IMG/VR virus record: IMGVR_UViG_3300024503_000015
Coordinates: 1-64,000 of that record
Direction: 5' to 3' (one strand)
Length of the DNA stretch: 64,000 nt
Source of the DNA: a virus
This document shows positions 24,129 through 33,700 of this stretch, piece after piece. Under the pieces are notes generated by a model. The model was not told the origin of the DNA. It saw only the letters and a program-made list of their open reading frames with translations, and did no database searches. The position numbers and the translations under genes are program-made. How positions within the stretch are numbered: the stretch's first letter is position 1; each line of letters begins with the position of its first letter.

Positions 24129-25722
24129 AGAATCCTGTTGAAACAAATATAGGCATTGGTGGCTCGTAATCGTTCTCGTCATCCTCAAATCTGCCCGTCA
24201 TAACTTCAAATACACGCTGATCCCAGTCTGCCATTACAGAACTCATACGTACTGCTAGAAGCATTGCCGATACTAAATCGTCAGTTTCGCCCGATTTTGC
24301 TTTAAAACTGATACCTGAAGCAATAAAAGCCTTTAGTTCTGATATCAGTGCTTTACTGTTTACTTTTAACTTGTTAGACTCGATTAAGTGTTTTAGTCTG
24401 CTACAAGCCGATATTTTACTGCGATGTGTAGTATTAAATCCCTTGCGGAACTTGCGAACATGCCCTTTGCGTATTGGTTCTGCTATAAACATTCCGGGTA
24501 TGTTTTCTTCGCCCACGTTCTTAACTACAATTAGTGCCGCCTCGCCTACTGTGTTATTTTCAATACTCCAGTAGATGTTACTGCCCTGTGTTTTTGGACA
24601 GCAGTCTGCAATATACTTGTTGATATCTTTAAGTATTTTTATCTGTCCTTCGATGGCAGTAGTATTGTGTTGCCACTCTGCTACCTGTATCATTGTGGGC
24701 AATTCTAAAACTTGTATGGCCGCATAGTTGCCTCCAGTGCCCAGTGCCGGATCTAAAGCAACGGCATATATCATATCGTCGGTGGGCTGTTTGTACCAAC
24801 GACATTGTCCCATTTTAAGGATTGGTTCTTTGCCTTCCATGCCAGCAAGACAGATACTGTTAATCAGTGTTTCGTCATAGACTAAGAATTCGCAACCGTA
24901 TTCTCGACGGAATCGTTCTTCACCGATGCGTCCTAGTTCTACAGTTTTCCAGGCTTCATCTCTATCTGGATGTTCCCACCATTCGCTTCTAAAACTGTGG
25001 AATCCATTAACACCTACATCAGTGCTGTTGCCGTGCTCGTCAAATTTCTTTTCTGCTTCTTTCCAAATAGTAGCAAATGTGTCTTCGTCACTGTTAGGTG
25101 TGCTAGTAATAATAGCACGACCACCAGTTGCTAGTGTTGGCGAAATAGATGTCCAAAACTCGTCTGCAATGTTTGGTTGTACAAATGCAAACTCATCACA
25201 GTATAGTAAGGATATTGACATACCGCGACCAGTGTTGCCAGTAGTAGTTGCTGATACAATACGTGATCCATTATCAAATTCTATACTCCCTTTGTTATAG
25301 TTTGTTACACCACAGCGTATGTGGTCTGGACAGTCTTCATAGGCATAGCGTATGCGTTGCATAATTTCCTGACTGCCTGTATATTTGTGTGCGGCAACAA
25401 GAATAGTCTGGTCTGGATGGAACATAGCATACCACAACAAATAGCCAGCCGCACAGGTAGTCTTACCACTTTGACGTGGTAACATATTGATATTAAATCT
25501 GTGGTTGTGATAACTATCTAGTAAGTTTACCTGATACTCATATGGTTCAAATAATAACTTACCTTTAACTGGGTGCTGTATGTAAAAGAAATTCTTAGCA
25601 AAGTATAGATAACCAGTTGATGGGTCAGCACACTGGGCTAAGTCGGCAATCTGTTGTTCCGTGAAACGTTCTTGCCTGTGGGCTTTCTTAATTAATACGC
25701 CGTCTAATGTTTTTCCTGCCAT
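24127..25722 (-). CDS. 17: Terminase large subunit gp17
   Basis: 531 aa packaging motor. ATPase domain: Walker A PRQSGKTT (82-89), the strand VSATTTGNTGRGMS, Walker B LLYCDEFAF (172-180), and TSTPN coupling motif. The nuclease domain starts near AVALDPALGTGGNYAA (first catalytic Asp) and ends with DDLVSAMLLA. It pumps DNA into the prohead and cuts headfuls, working with gp16 (27129). It sits alone between a terminator and a leaderless-type box. Confidence 0.95.
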   Translation of the reverse strand: MAGKTLDGVLIKKAHRQERFTEQQIADLAQCADPSTGYLYFAKNFFYIQHPVKGKLLFEPYEYQVNLLDSYHNHRFNINMLPRQSGKTTCAAGYLLWYAMFHPDQTILVAAHKYTGSQEIMQRIRYAYEDCPDHIRCGVTNYNKGSIEFDNGSRIVSATTTGNTGRGMSISLLYCDEFAFVQPNIADEFWTSISPTLATGGRAIITSTPNSDEDTFATIWKEAEKKFDEHGNSTDVGVNGFHSFRSEWWEHPDRDEAWKTVELGRIGEERFRREYGCEFLVYDETLINSICLAGMEGKEPILKMGQCRWYKQPTDDMIYAVALDPALGTGGNYAAIQVLELPTMIQVAEWQHNTTAIEGQIKILKDINKYIADCCPKTQGSNIYWSIENNTVGEAALIVVKNVGEENIPGMFIAEPIRKGHVRKFRKGFNTTHRSKISACSRLKHLIESNKLKVNSKALISELKAFIASGISFKAKSGETDDLVSAMLLAVRMSSVMADWDQRVFEVMTGRFEDDENDYEPPMPIFVSTGF

Positions 25723-25726
25723 ACTT

Positions 25727-25734
25727 TATTTAAC
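25727..25734 (-). promoter_or_regulatory. Late-type box GTTAAATA for gp17
   Basis: Ends 4 nt before the ATG at 25722 and begins one base after the T-run of the upstream terminator. The mRNA is predicted leaderless, and gp17 is isolated from the upstream unit. Confidence 0.55.
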
Positions 25735-25735
25735 G

Positions 25736-25762
25736 AAAAAAATGGGCTCCGAAGAGCCCATT
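25736..25762 (-). terminator. Strong intrinsic terminator with UUCG loop
   Basis: On the - strand AATGGGCTC-TTCG-GAGCCCATT followed by seven T (25742-25736). It ends the unit 26539-25799 immediately before the gp17 promoter. A second weaker hairpin (25765-25770 with 25780-25785) precedes it. Confidence 0.85.
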
Positions 25763-25798
25763 TGGCATTGTCTTAATCACAATGCAACCGCCGACGAA

Positions 25799-26539
25799 TT
25801 ACTTGCCTTCTTTGATTTCTCTGTAGCGTTGATCCAATGCTTGACGAATGCTTTCTGCTCTTACGGCCATTGCATTGTCGCCATCTTGCGCTTTAGCATA
25901 CTGTTGTTTTTCTTTATTTAAACCACCTGACAAATCTTTAATCAATGTATTGTGGTCACTGTATTGTTCGTCTGGTTCGTTAGCATAGGCTTCCTCTGCA
26001 TTTTCGTAACCGCTAGGATCTTTAACACGTAGGTCTGCTGGGTCTTTTGGTTCGTTCATGCCGCCGCCGGCGTCTGTAGTTACGCTGTCTACACCTGCGT
26101 ATGCTTCTTCAGGACTGTTAGAATATTCTTTTTCAATACCTGCCTTGCGAACTAAATCTTTAATTTGATCCATGCCACGGTCGCCATCTGCACCTGCTGG
26201 TTTCATTTCAGGCTCATCGCCCATTTCATCACCAGGTTCTTCCCCGCCAATTTTTGTAACTTTAATTGGCATATCTAAGCCTACTGCTGGCATTGGCATG
26301 CCCATTGGTGCTGGCATGTGATCGTGTCCTAGACCAGACTCTGCTGAGCGCATTAAATTTAACAATTCTTTAATATTGTCTACACCTTGTGCGTTTAAAT
26401 TTACACTCATTGTTACTGGAGGTGTGCTTGGAGAACCCATTGGGCCTGGCATGCCACACTCTTCGATATTCTCGTTTAACTGAGTTGTTGTTTCTGCTTT
26501 AGCACCAGTAACGATGCCTAATAATTTTTTCATGTCCAT
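25799..26539 (-). CDS. Acidic Gly/Pro/Met-rich protein, probable head or core component
   Basis: 246 aa. An N-terminal MDMKKLLGIVTGAK peptide is followed by a Pro/Met/Gly-rich stretch (75-115), then an acidic, repetitive region with EEAYA (twice), and a basic helical C-terminus (RQALDQRYREIKEGK). The composition fits a disordered scaffold or internal head protein. It lies between gp16-side genes and gp17. The AAAGGA Shine-Dalgarno supports 26539; an in-frame start lies two codons later. Family not recognised. Confidence 0.55.
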   Translation of the reverse strand: MDMKKLLGIVTGAKAETTTQLNENIEECGMPGPMGSPSTPPVTMSVNLNAQGVDNIKELLNLMRSAESGLGHDHMPAPMGMPMPAVGLDMPIKVTKIGGEEPGDEMGDEPEMKPAGADGDRGMDQIKDLVRKAGIEKEYSNSPEEAYAGVDSVTTDAGGGMNEPKDPADLRVKDPSGYENAEEAYANEPDEQYSDHNTLIKDLSGGLNKEKQQYAKAQDGDNAMAVRAESIRQALDQRYREIKEGK

Positions 26540-26541
26540 GA

Positions 26542-27108
26542 TTATTTTCCTTTTAGAGTTTTGGAGCCAATTGGACTTATACTAGCCCCAGACTCTGGCA
26601 TTTCAGATGCTTTTTCTTTATGTACTTGTGAATCCTGACGAGACTTTGCATCTGCAACTAAGCCTTTTAAGAAACTTGATACGTGCTTGTCACCAACTTT
26701 GTCCTGAGCACTTTCGCCACCAAGATCTTCTTTGGCGAGAAGTGCTTCGCCTTGTTCTTTATTAAAATTTACTTCTACTTGTTCTGCTTCTTGATTAGCA
26801 GTACGAACTCTTACACGGTTCTTTTCACAACCACATACTTGACAGATATAGTTTTCTAAAACCTGTGTAGTAGTAGGGTAGTTAACTTCAACACTGAATA
26901 CTGTAACATTTGTGTTTTCTAATTCTGGGAAATCTAAATGGCGCTCTGCAATAGGTAAGCGTTTGCCGTTATCCATTTTTACAATGGAAAAACGTTCCAT
27001 AGCACCTTTAAGTTTAGTCTTAGTTTCTTCGTCTAAATCGCCGGCGATTTTAATCTTAAACTCGTATGTTTTTTTGCTTTCTGTTAAGTATTCGTTAAAT
27101 GATTTCAT
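26542..27108 (-). CDS. Conserved-type late protein with capsid-targeting-like N-terminus
   Basis: 188 aa from ATG 27108 (MKSFNEYLTESKK). The opening resembles the T4 internal-protein targeting peptide, with LTE matching the gp21 protease site. Next come a beta/alpha domain with DFPELENTNVTVF, then YICQVCGCEKNRV (Cys cluster) and an acidic/Gln-rich C-terminus. An in-frame GTG at 27120 coincides with the predicted transcript start. The ATG is preferred because GGGG precedes it and it gives the signal peptide at the terminus. Confidence 0.55.
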   Translation of the reverse strand: MKSFNEYLTESKKTYEFKIKIAGDLDEETKTKLKGAMERFSIVKMDNGKRLPIAERHLDFPELENTNVTVFSVEVNYPTTTQVLENYICQVCGCEKNRVRVRTANQEAEQVEVNFNKEQGEALLAKEDLGGESAQDKVGDKHVSSFLKGLVADAKSRQDSQVHKEKASEMPESGASISPIGSKTLKGK

Positions 27109-27125
27109 AGTTTTCCCCACTACTG

Positions 27126-27133
27126 TATTTATT
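27126..27133 (-). promoter_or_regulatory. Late-type box AATAAATA overlapping the gp16 stop
   Basis: Predicted start at 27120, giving a 12-nt leader with GGGG before the ATG at 27108. The TAA stop of the preceding gene lies in the box. Confidence 0.55.
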
Positions 27134-27635
27134 TCATATTCTTTAATTTTTCCAGCAGACTATTGCGGTCTGTAATCAAGTAGCCTTCGCCTTGAATGTC
27201 GTCCTCGTCTCCTGCTGGTTTAGCCTCTTGATCTAACTTCTGCTTTTTGAGCTGTAGTTCAATCATCTTGAGCTTTTTGTCTATCTTTGCTGATTTAGCA
27301 TCTATAGCATTTTTAAGTGCGGTCTGTGCTACTTCAAAAATTCTGGCACTATAGCGTGGTTCAACGTTCATGCCCAGGTCAACTAAATCGTCATAGGCAT
27401 CTGTGGCCTTTTGTGCTAGTGCATCTAATTCGCTGTCTGCAATATCGCCTAGTCCTTTAACCTGAGGTAATGCGGCAGCAATCTTGTCAATTTCTCCAAT
27501 ATCGCGGAATAGGTTTTCCGCTGGGGCATTATCACGAGCTAGTTGCTTTTCTGCTTTCCTGTGATTCTTTTCTTCGTTTTTAACGATTTCTTGATTTTCA
27601 GGTAAATTGAGTAATTCTTCAAGTTTTTTAGTCAT
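27129..27635 (-). CDS. 16: Terminase small subunit gp16-like
   Basis: 168 aa from MTKKLEELL at 27635; an upstream in-frame start would lie inside gp4. The central helical hairpin and PRYSARIFEVAQTALKNAID (about residues 92-112) match the characteristic gp16 core, followed by a long charged coiled coil (DKKLKMIELQLKKQKLD). gp16 recognises concatemer DNA and regulates gp17. The location a few genes before gp17 supports it. Confidence 0.72.
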   Translation of the reverse strand: MTKKLEELLNLPENQEIVKNEEKNHRKAEKQLARDNAPAENLFRDIGEIDKIAAALPQVKGLGDIADSELDALAQKATDAYDDLVDLGMNVEPRYSARIFEVAQTALKNAIDAKSAKIDKKLKMIELQLKKQKLDQEAKPAGDEDDIQGEGYLITDRNSLLEKLKNMK

Positions 27636-27642
27636 ACAATAC

Positions 27643-28080
27643 TTATCGCTTACCGTTATGGAAAATATCATTTTCCGATACAACTCTGAACATTATACCC
27701 TGCTGTTTACACCAAGCACGACAAGCCGCCCACTTGGCTTGATTTTTAATATATGCGGCCTGGTTAGTTTTACTACGTCCTACTTTTTCTAATACTGCTT
27801 GACTAGCAGGTTTAACTTCCCAGACTTCTGCGTGTTTACGTCCGTTTTTATCATTATAGACTACAAAAAAATCTGGTACATAGATAGTATGCTTGCCAGT
27901 TAAAGGATCTCTATAAGGAACTTTAACTACTTCACTGCCCCACTTTTCGATGGCTTGATTATTATCGAACATCTGCATTACTGCCCATTCCCAACTACTT
28001 CTGTAGGTAGGAGTTCTATTACCCATATACTTTTCTGGATTTTTTAAAGCGAACTTACCTTGTGCAAACTTGCTGGCCAT
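27643..28080 (-). CDS. 4: Head completion protein gp4, nuclease-like fold
   Basis: 145 aa. FALKNPEKYMGNRTPTYRSSWEW, PYRDPLTGKHTIYVPDFFV and AEVWEVKPASQ form the gp4 pattern with a PD-(D/E)XK-like core: Asp in YVPDF, Glu-x-Lys in WEVKP. In T4, gp4 (50/65 region) is needed to finish filled heads. Coupled to the upstream 127-aa gene by 1-nt spacing. Confidence 0.85.
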   Translation of the reverse strand: MASKFAQGKFALKNPEKYMGNRTPTYRSSWEWAVMQMFDNNQAIEKWGSEVVKVPYRDPLTGKHTIYVPDFFVVYNDKNGRKHAEVWEVKPASQAVLEKVGRSKTNQAAYIKNQAKWAACRAWCKQQGIMFRVVSENDIFHNGKR

Positions 28081-28081
28081 A

Positions 28082-28465
28082 TTATACTACTATGTTTCTG
28101 CTTTCCAGTAAGTCGCCTTGACCTTGTTGACGATATCCTAGGGTAGATATCTTTTGTCTGTTATAGTTAAGGACTTCTGCAACTACGGCACTAAGTTTAA
28201 TATCTTCCAGACCTTTTAGTGTGTCTAACAATGTAAACACATTTACGCCGTCTATTTTAGCCTGTTGTAATAATACAATAGCAGTGGCTTGGCTGGCCAG
28301 ATCGTCAAAGCCTCTTTTTTGAAAGAAGCCAACTGTGGCATCGATTTGATCTGCTGGAAAACTAATAGGCTCAATGAAATAAGCATCAAAAAATGATTTT
28401 ACTTTTTCACCGGAATCTGTTTGCTCTGTTTGCGGTAAGTTACTGCTCTGTGATATGTTTGACAT
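28082..28465 (-). CDS. Hypothetical structural-context protein, 127 aa
   Basis: Helical, no motif. N-terminal Gln/Ser-rich 20 residues, then FFDAYFIEPISFPADQIDATVG and a long amphipathic stretch ending in YNRQKISTLGYR. The AGGATAATC leader has a Shine-Dalgarno. It sits between the tube-like gene and gp4, so a head-tail joining or baseplate role is likely, but unnamed. Confidence 0.6.
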   Translation of the reverse strand: MSNISQSSNLPQTEQTDSGEKVKSFFDAYFIEPISFPADQIDATVGFFQKRGFDDLASQATAIVLLQQAKIDGVNVFTLLDTLKGLEDIKLSAVVAEVLNYNRQKISTLGYRQQGQGDLLESRNIVV

Positions 28466-28467
28466 GA

Positions 28468-29967
28468 TTATCCTAAAAATCCTGGTAGTTTTGCTATAGC
28501 AGCCGACGCAATATTTGATACAGTTGGATCATTATTTTCTAATGCCTTTATTACGGCTGCTTCGGCTTGTGCTTTTGTTGCCGCTGGCAACGAGTCGTAT
28601 GCTTGCGCGGCCTGCTGAGGAGTAATTGCGATTCCGGCAGTTGCTCCGGCTGTGACTGCAACACCTGTAGCGAATCCTGCAACAAACCCATTGGCAAAGG
28701 CTTGTCGTGCTACTGCTGCCTTTGCCGCTGGATTGTTATTTAAAGTTTTGATCATTTGATCATTTGTCTTTCCAGAACTAGCAGCCACCGGTGCAAGTGC
28801 TTTAGTTGGTGCATTAGCCGCACTACTTGCCTTTTTAGGGAACAATACATTAGCCACACCGCTAACGTCAATTCCTGTGCTGGCACCAAGTGCAGATTTA
28901 AAAATACTAAATCCTTCTTCGCGTAGTCCTTCTTTAGTTAGTTTCTTAGCATTGTTATAAACGTTAATGCCTTTAATTAGTGTACCTAGTGTGAATCCAT
29001 TGCCGCCTGGTCCGAGATCACTAAGGATATCACCGATGCCACCAAGTACGCCGCCTTGACCAAACAAACTAGTTACACCGCCGCCTAATAATCCTAATGG
29101 GCTAGGCTGATTATCATAAAACTCTGTAGCAAATCCTTTTGGATTGCCACGACTAACTGCGCCGGCACCATATATAACTGCTTCATAGGCAACCTGCATG
29201 GTGTTACCAGATGCTTCTGTACTGCTGGTAGCAAGACTGTCATGACTCCAACTTGTAATTACTGGATTAATTAATGTATAACTCTGATACTGATGTCTTG
29301 CTAATTGGAATATTTGAATGCTACTAAAGAAAGGAGCACCGCTACCATTATCTAGGCCATAACGATATGTGTTTAGTGCGGAGCCTTTGTAACTATTACG
29401 CTGATAAGCGGCAGGCACACCTGCATCTGAGCTACCTAGGAATCCTTTAACTGCGCCTAGTAGTCCATTGCTTCCAGGTATAAAGCCTGCTATTAAATTT
29501 CCTACACCAGACAATAATGATCCTGCGGCAGATGATCCTGCACTACCGCCATGTTTACTGTCTGCAAAATAATAACCATAATACATAGCCCATAGGTTTG
29601 TTGTTAGGCCAAAGTTGTCATCATGAAATCCAACGCTAATTGGATCATATTCTAACTTAGTATGGATTTGTCTTTTTCTGTTATATTGTATTGGCTTTTC
29701 AACCTGAGCTCTAAACTTAGGAAGATCAATAGACTTAACCAACATATTGATAGCAGTACCGTGTTTCTGAATATCAAATTTTGCTGATCCTAAAGCACGT
29801 GGATTAATGTTGAATACCACGTGATACATCCACTTGCCTTTGGGAGCAAGTCGCATAGCCTGACTATTATAAAGTCTTGCCGCGTGTTGGAAATCGCCTA
29901 GCGTACCTTTAGGGTTACCTAGTCCTTGTCCTACGTTGTTTAAAAATCCGTTGAGTATGTTTGCCAT
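28468..29967 (-). CDS. Virion protein, probable tail-tube-superfamily (gp19/gp54-like) protein
   Basis: 499 aa. WMYHVVFNINPRAL and INMLVKSIDLPKF...EKPIQYNRKRQIHTKLEYDPISVGF (quoted in parts) follow the strand order of the tube-protein fold, and ITSWSHDSLA and MQVAYEAVIYG the second sheet. Long Gly/Ala low-complexity linkers (about 145-165, 290-330, 400-470) suggest flexible parts. It is next to gp19. T4 gp54 (tube initiator, 320 aa) is the nearest analogue; assignment tentative. Leaderless-type promoter 5 nt before the ATG. Confidence 0.6.
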   Translation of the reverse strand: MANILNGFLNNVGQGLGNPKGTLGDFQHAARLYNSQAMRLAPKGKWMYHVVFNINPRALGSAKFDIQKHGTAINMLVKSIDLPKFRAQVEKPIQYNRKRQIHTKLEYDPISVGFHDDNFGLTTNLWAMYYGYYFADSKHGGSAGSSAAGSLLSGVGNLIAGFIPGSNGLLGAVKGFLGSSDAGVPAAYQRNSYKGSALNTYRYGLDNGSGAPFFSSIQIFQLARHQYQSYTLINPVITSWSHDSLATSSTEASGNTMQVAYEAVIYGAGAVSRGNPKGFATEFYDNQPSPLGLLGGGVTSLFGQGGVLGGIGDILSDLGPGGNGFTLGTLIKGINVYNNAKKLTKEGLREEGFSIFKSALGASTGIDVSGVANVLFPKKASSAANAPTKALAPVAASSGKTNDQMIKTLNNNPAAKAAVARQAFANGFVAGFATGVAVTAGATAGIAITPQQAAQAYDSLPAATKAQAEAAVIKALENNDPTVSNIASAAIAKLPGFLG

Positions 29968-29972
29968 ATAAT

Positions 29973-29980
29973 TATTTATC
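29973..29980 (-). promoter_or_regulatory. Late-type box GATAAATA
   Basis: Ends 5 nt before the ATG at 29967; predicted start is that A. It follows a terminator at 30007-30031. Confidence 0.6.
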
Positions 29981-30006
29981 GGCTAAGAAAAAGTGTGCAG
30001 ATAAAG

Positions 30007-30031
30007 AAAAAGGACACCGAAGTGTCCTTTT
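30007..30031 (-). terminator. Intrinsic terminator after gp19
   Basis: On the - strand AAAAGGACAC-TTCG-GTGTCCTTTT with five T (30011-30007). It ends the gp19 message and leaves the next gene to its own promoter. Confidence 0.85.
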
Positions 30032-30050
30032 ATATTGCTCCCGGAACTAA

Positions 30051-30671
30051 TTATCCACCTGTAGCGAGAGTTCCTAGAGCTCTTCCTACTGCTGTACCAA
30101 CGCCAGTGCCTTGTGGGCTCTGGATTGCGTTATCGTACTGAATAGTTAAATCAATAGTTACTGCGTCGTTACTACCGTAGTTTACAGTACCATAAGATGC
30201 TGTTGTTAAGAAGCATCCATAAATTTCCCAAGTTTCTAAAACTGTAGGAACGTTAGCACCGTTACCACCGTCCAACATTTCTAATCTAGTAGTAAACTTA
30301 TAGTCAATACCAGATGCTGCCGAACTTTGTTCAAAAAAGTCAAATTGTTTCTGTAGTTGCTCACCGACTAACTTTTGCACTTCACCTGTGGCATCGTCAC
30401 GCAATTTGCATGTGATTGGGTTCCACTTGTGTTTACCAGCCATGTAAACACGGCTGTTGTACACTGGTAATTCTACAGAATCAAATGTTACTTCTGGACG
30501 TTTTGCTTCAACAACTTGCTTGGTTAAGTTTGTTGTTGGTGTTGATACCCCAAAATTCTCAAATGAAATTCTGAATCTGTAAGACAGTTTAGGCATCAAC
30601 AAGCCTTGAGAGCTTGCTGACTGGTCACTGGCTAAGGGCACCGATAATCTGCTTAGTGTTGAAATAGACAT
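30051..30671 (-). CDS. 19: Tail tube protein gp19
   Basis: 206 aa, forms the inner tube. KLSYRFRISFENFG (about 28-41), the strand VTFDSVELPVYNSRVYMAGKHKWNPITCK (residues about 75-103, in parts), and ETWEIYGCFLTTASYGTVNYG are characteristic gp19. The late box is at 30692-30699 and the leader has AGGAG. Directly follows gp18. Confidence 0.9.
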   Translation of the reverse strand: MSISTLSRLSVPLASDQSASSQGLLMPKLSYRFRISFENFGVSTPTTNLTKQVVEAKRPEVTFDSVELPVYNSRVYMAGKHKWNPITCKLRDDATGEVQKLVGEQLQKQFDFFEQSSAASGIDYKFTTRLEMLDGGNGANVPTVLETWEIYGCFLTTASYGTVNYGSNDAVTIDLTIQYDNAIQSPQGTGVGTAVGRALGTLATGG

Positions 30672-30691
30672 TCTCTATAATCTCCTGTAAT

Positions 30692-30699
30692 TATTTATC
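30692..30699 (-). promoter_or_regulatory. Late-type box GATAAATA for gp19
   Basis: Lies 20 nt before the ATG and gives about a 15-nt leader containing AGGAG, so this unit has an ordinary ribosome-binding site. Confidence 0.65.
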
Positions 30700-30705
30700 T
30701 TAGCC

Positions 30706-33700
30706 TTATAGCCCTGCAATCTCGCCAGTATTCTTCAAGCGTACTGGAATGTAAATGAATTCCACAGCCTTAACTGGTTCAATAGCAATGTCTACATACA
30801 ATTCGTTTCTATCGATTCTGTTAGGTGTATTGTTACTTTCGTCACAAACAACTAAGAAGTCGTATAGAGCACGTTGTCCGACTAACTCTAACAACAGACT
30901 TTCAACCTGTTGCTTGATTTCGTCCCTAGTGATCTTGTCATTAGGTTCGAAGATGTATGGTTTAGCAAGTTTGTTCAACTGGCTACGTAGGTAAATTACC
31001 AAACGTGCTACGTTGATTCTATCTAGGGCAGAAGCGTTTCTTGCACGAGTCTTCTGTCCAAAGTTTACTAAACCTGCTCCAGTGAAGAATGTGATTGGGT
31101 TAACTTTTACGTTATACAATGTATCACGTTGTCCTTCATTTAGAGCAACTGATTGGAACTCGCCTTCTGCTGTTACATAACCAACTGCTGTTGCGTTAGT
31201 AATGCCGCCACGACGTGTTCCTGCTGGTGCAAACCATGGATAACTTACTTGGTCACTTAGTGCAATCATACGGCAAATCATGTGACTTGGAGGAACAGCA
31301 ATATCGCGTCCTGCATTGTCACTTGTAAAGCCCCATGGATAGAACACACCTAAGTATTCATCGTAACTTACAAGTCCGTTATCATCGTCTTGTAGACTTA
31401 GAGCAACGTTGTTACCCCAGTCGTTAATTGTTGTAGCATCTGGAGTTAAGCGTGGAGGAGTATCGCCTACAACAAAAGTTGTTAAACCTCTGTCATAGTT
31501 CAATGAAACCATTTCGCCAATTAGCTCTGGATATCCTGGGCAAGCCATTAAGTTGAATGAACGAACTTCTGTATCGCGGATATCTTCGTTGCTGTTTACC
31601 AATGCTTGTAATGCTTGGATAATAACCTTACGCTGTGCATGACGTCCAAATGAACCGCTACCATCTGCTTGGTTACCAGATTCAGTAACCCAACGATGTG
31701 GATAGTAGGCTTCCATTGATACATCGCCCATACGTCCGTTGTCTGCTTGTAGGTCAACATAATTGCGCTTGAAACGCTTAACGTTGAAGCCACTGCGACG
31801 TAGGTTGAATAGAATCATACCACGTGGATATAGTGCAGGATCTGGAGCATCGAAGTCTAGGAAATCGCTATTCCATAAGTCTGCGATTGTGCTAGGGTTC
31901 ATTTCGCCACCGCTAGTTGCCCAACGTGCATCGGCAAATAATACGCCGTTTTCTGTTGTTTGATCTGATGTGTCTAATGTTACCCACTTCAATGTATCAC
32001 CGTTCCAACGTTTGATTACTGGATAGTTTTCAATGTCGCTGGTGTCGATCCAAAGTTGTCCATCTGCTTCTGCATTGATTTCTGTAGTGCCATCTGCGAA
32101 CATTGTTGGTTCAGAAGCACTTACAATAGGACCTGCTGGGTCTGTGTTTGGATAACCGCCAACGGCCTTTCCATAACCTACCCAAGTACTACCATCGTGT
32201 ACCATAATATCCACTTCATCAACAACTGAACTATACCATAGTTCGCCGTCTGCAACTAGTGTAGTTGGAGCGGCTGTGTCAATGAAATAACTTTGTGTTG
32301 TGCCAGCAAATGTACGTGGAATCCAGTTAGAAGCAACATACTCGTATGTTGCATCAGATTCGCCTAGAATATAAACGTTAGTGTTCTCGCTGATAAATCC
32401 TAGTCTACCAACTGCTGAAGCACCTGTTGCGCTGTCGCCAACGTCAGCAAAACGAATATCGCCACCAACTGTGTTTTCAATCTTAACACGGTTGTCTGAG
32501 GTTACGCTGGCTTCAATAGCACCAATGTTAGCACTATTAATTGCGGCTGCGATGTTTGCGGCTGTTGTTGCGGCCACACCTGATGCAGTAAATGTTACAA
32601 CACCTTGCGCTAGTGTAGCACTACCTGCTTGTCCAGCACCAAGGCTAATAGCATAATCTTGTCCAGAAGTTAATGTTGTTAAACCAATTTGAACTGTATT
32701 AACTACTGTTGAACCGCTACGTGCTCTACGCATTACACGGAATTCTGCTAAAGGCTGTGCAAATTCATCGTAATTGTATTGTACATACACAGAATTAACA
32801 GGAATACCAATACCGCCCTTAGTTGGGTCAATACCGTAGTTTGCCGCTTGGTTAGTAGCATACAACGGAGCACTGGCTTCGTCCCATAACTGTGTAGTAC
32901 CGTTGTAAATCTTAACTCTCCAACGAGCACCTAAGTTAGGTTCAGTTGTCTTCATCCATACAGAACCTGTAGGACGAGCAATGTTTCCGCTCTTATTACG
33001 CTTCCATAATGGAACGTCTGTATGCGGACTAATCTTGAAATCTGGAGCATAATATGTTCCAGCAACAATACCTAGTTGAGAAATGTTTGTACTTGCGCTG
33101 GTAACTTCGATACTGTTAACATCGTTTGTAGTTGCAAATAAATGCACTTGACCATTCACAACACGAGCACCTACTCCTGGAACTTGTCCATCTAATGCTG
33201 TTGCTACTTCTGTGGCTGTTCCGCCCGAGAATGGCACAGATGATCCAGGTGTTACGCCGTTTACTACAATAGTCATAGCGCCTGAAGTATATGGTGCGGC
33301 ACTAACAGTAGCAGTTGGAGTTACCACAGGATGAGCTGTTGCCCATGCGCTAGAACCAATCTGTACCCATGTTGCTGTACCAACTGAACCATCATCTTCA
33401 AATTGGCTCTTGTAATAAACTTTTACCAAGTGGCCAGTTGATGTGTTGTCAGCATTGTATGAAATTGCGTATGTACCAACTGCACCAACGCTGTTTGCTG
33501 GAGTACCAGTTGTAACGATTGTTGGAACTTTGTTAGTAAAACTCTGTCCGCCTGTTGAAGTAGCGGCAGCACCGTTCCATTCAAAAATACCATATGTAGT
33601 TGCATCGCTGTCTAACCAGAATGTACCATCTGCTGGTGCACCGCCTGGAGCGTCTGCGCTTGCCACTAGTTTTTCCAAGTCTAAGTCAGCGCGAACAACG

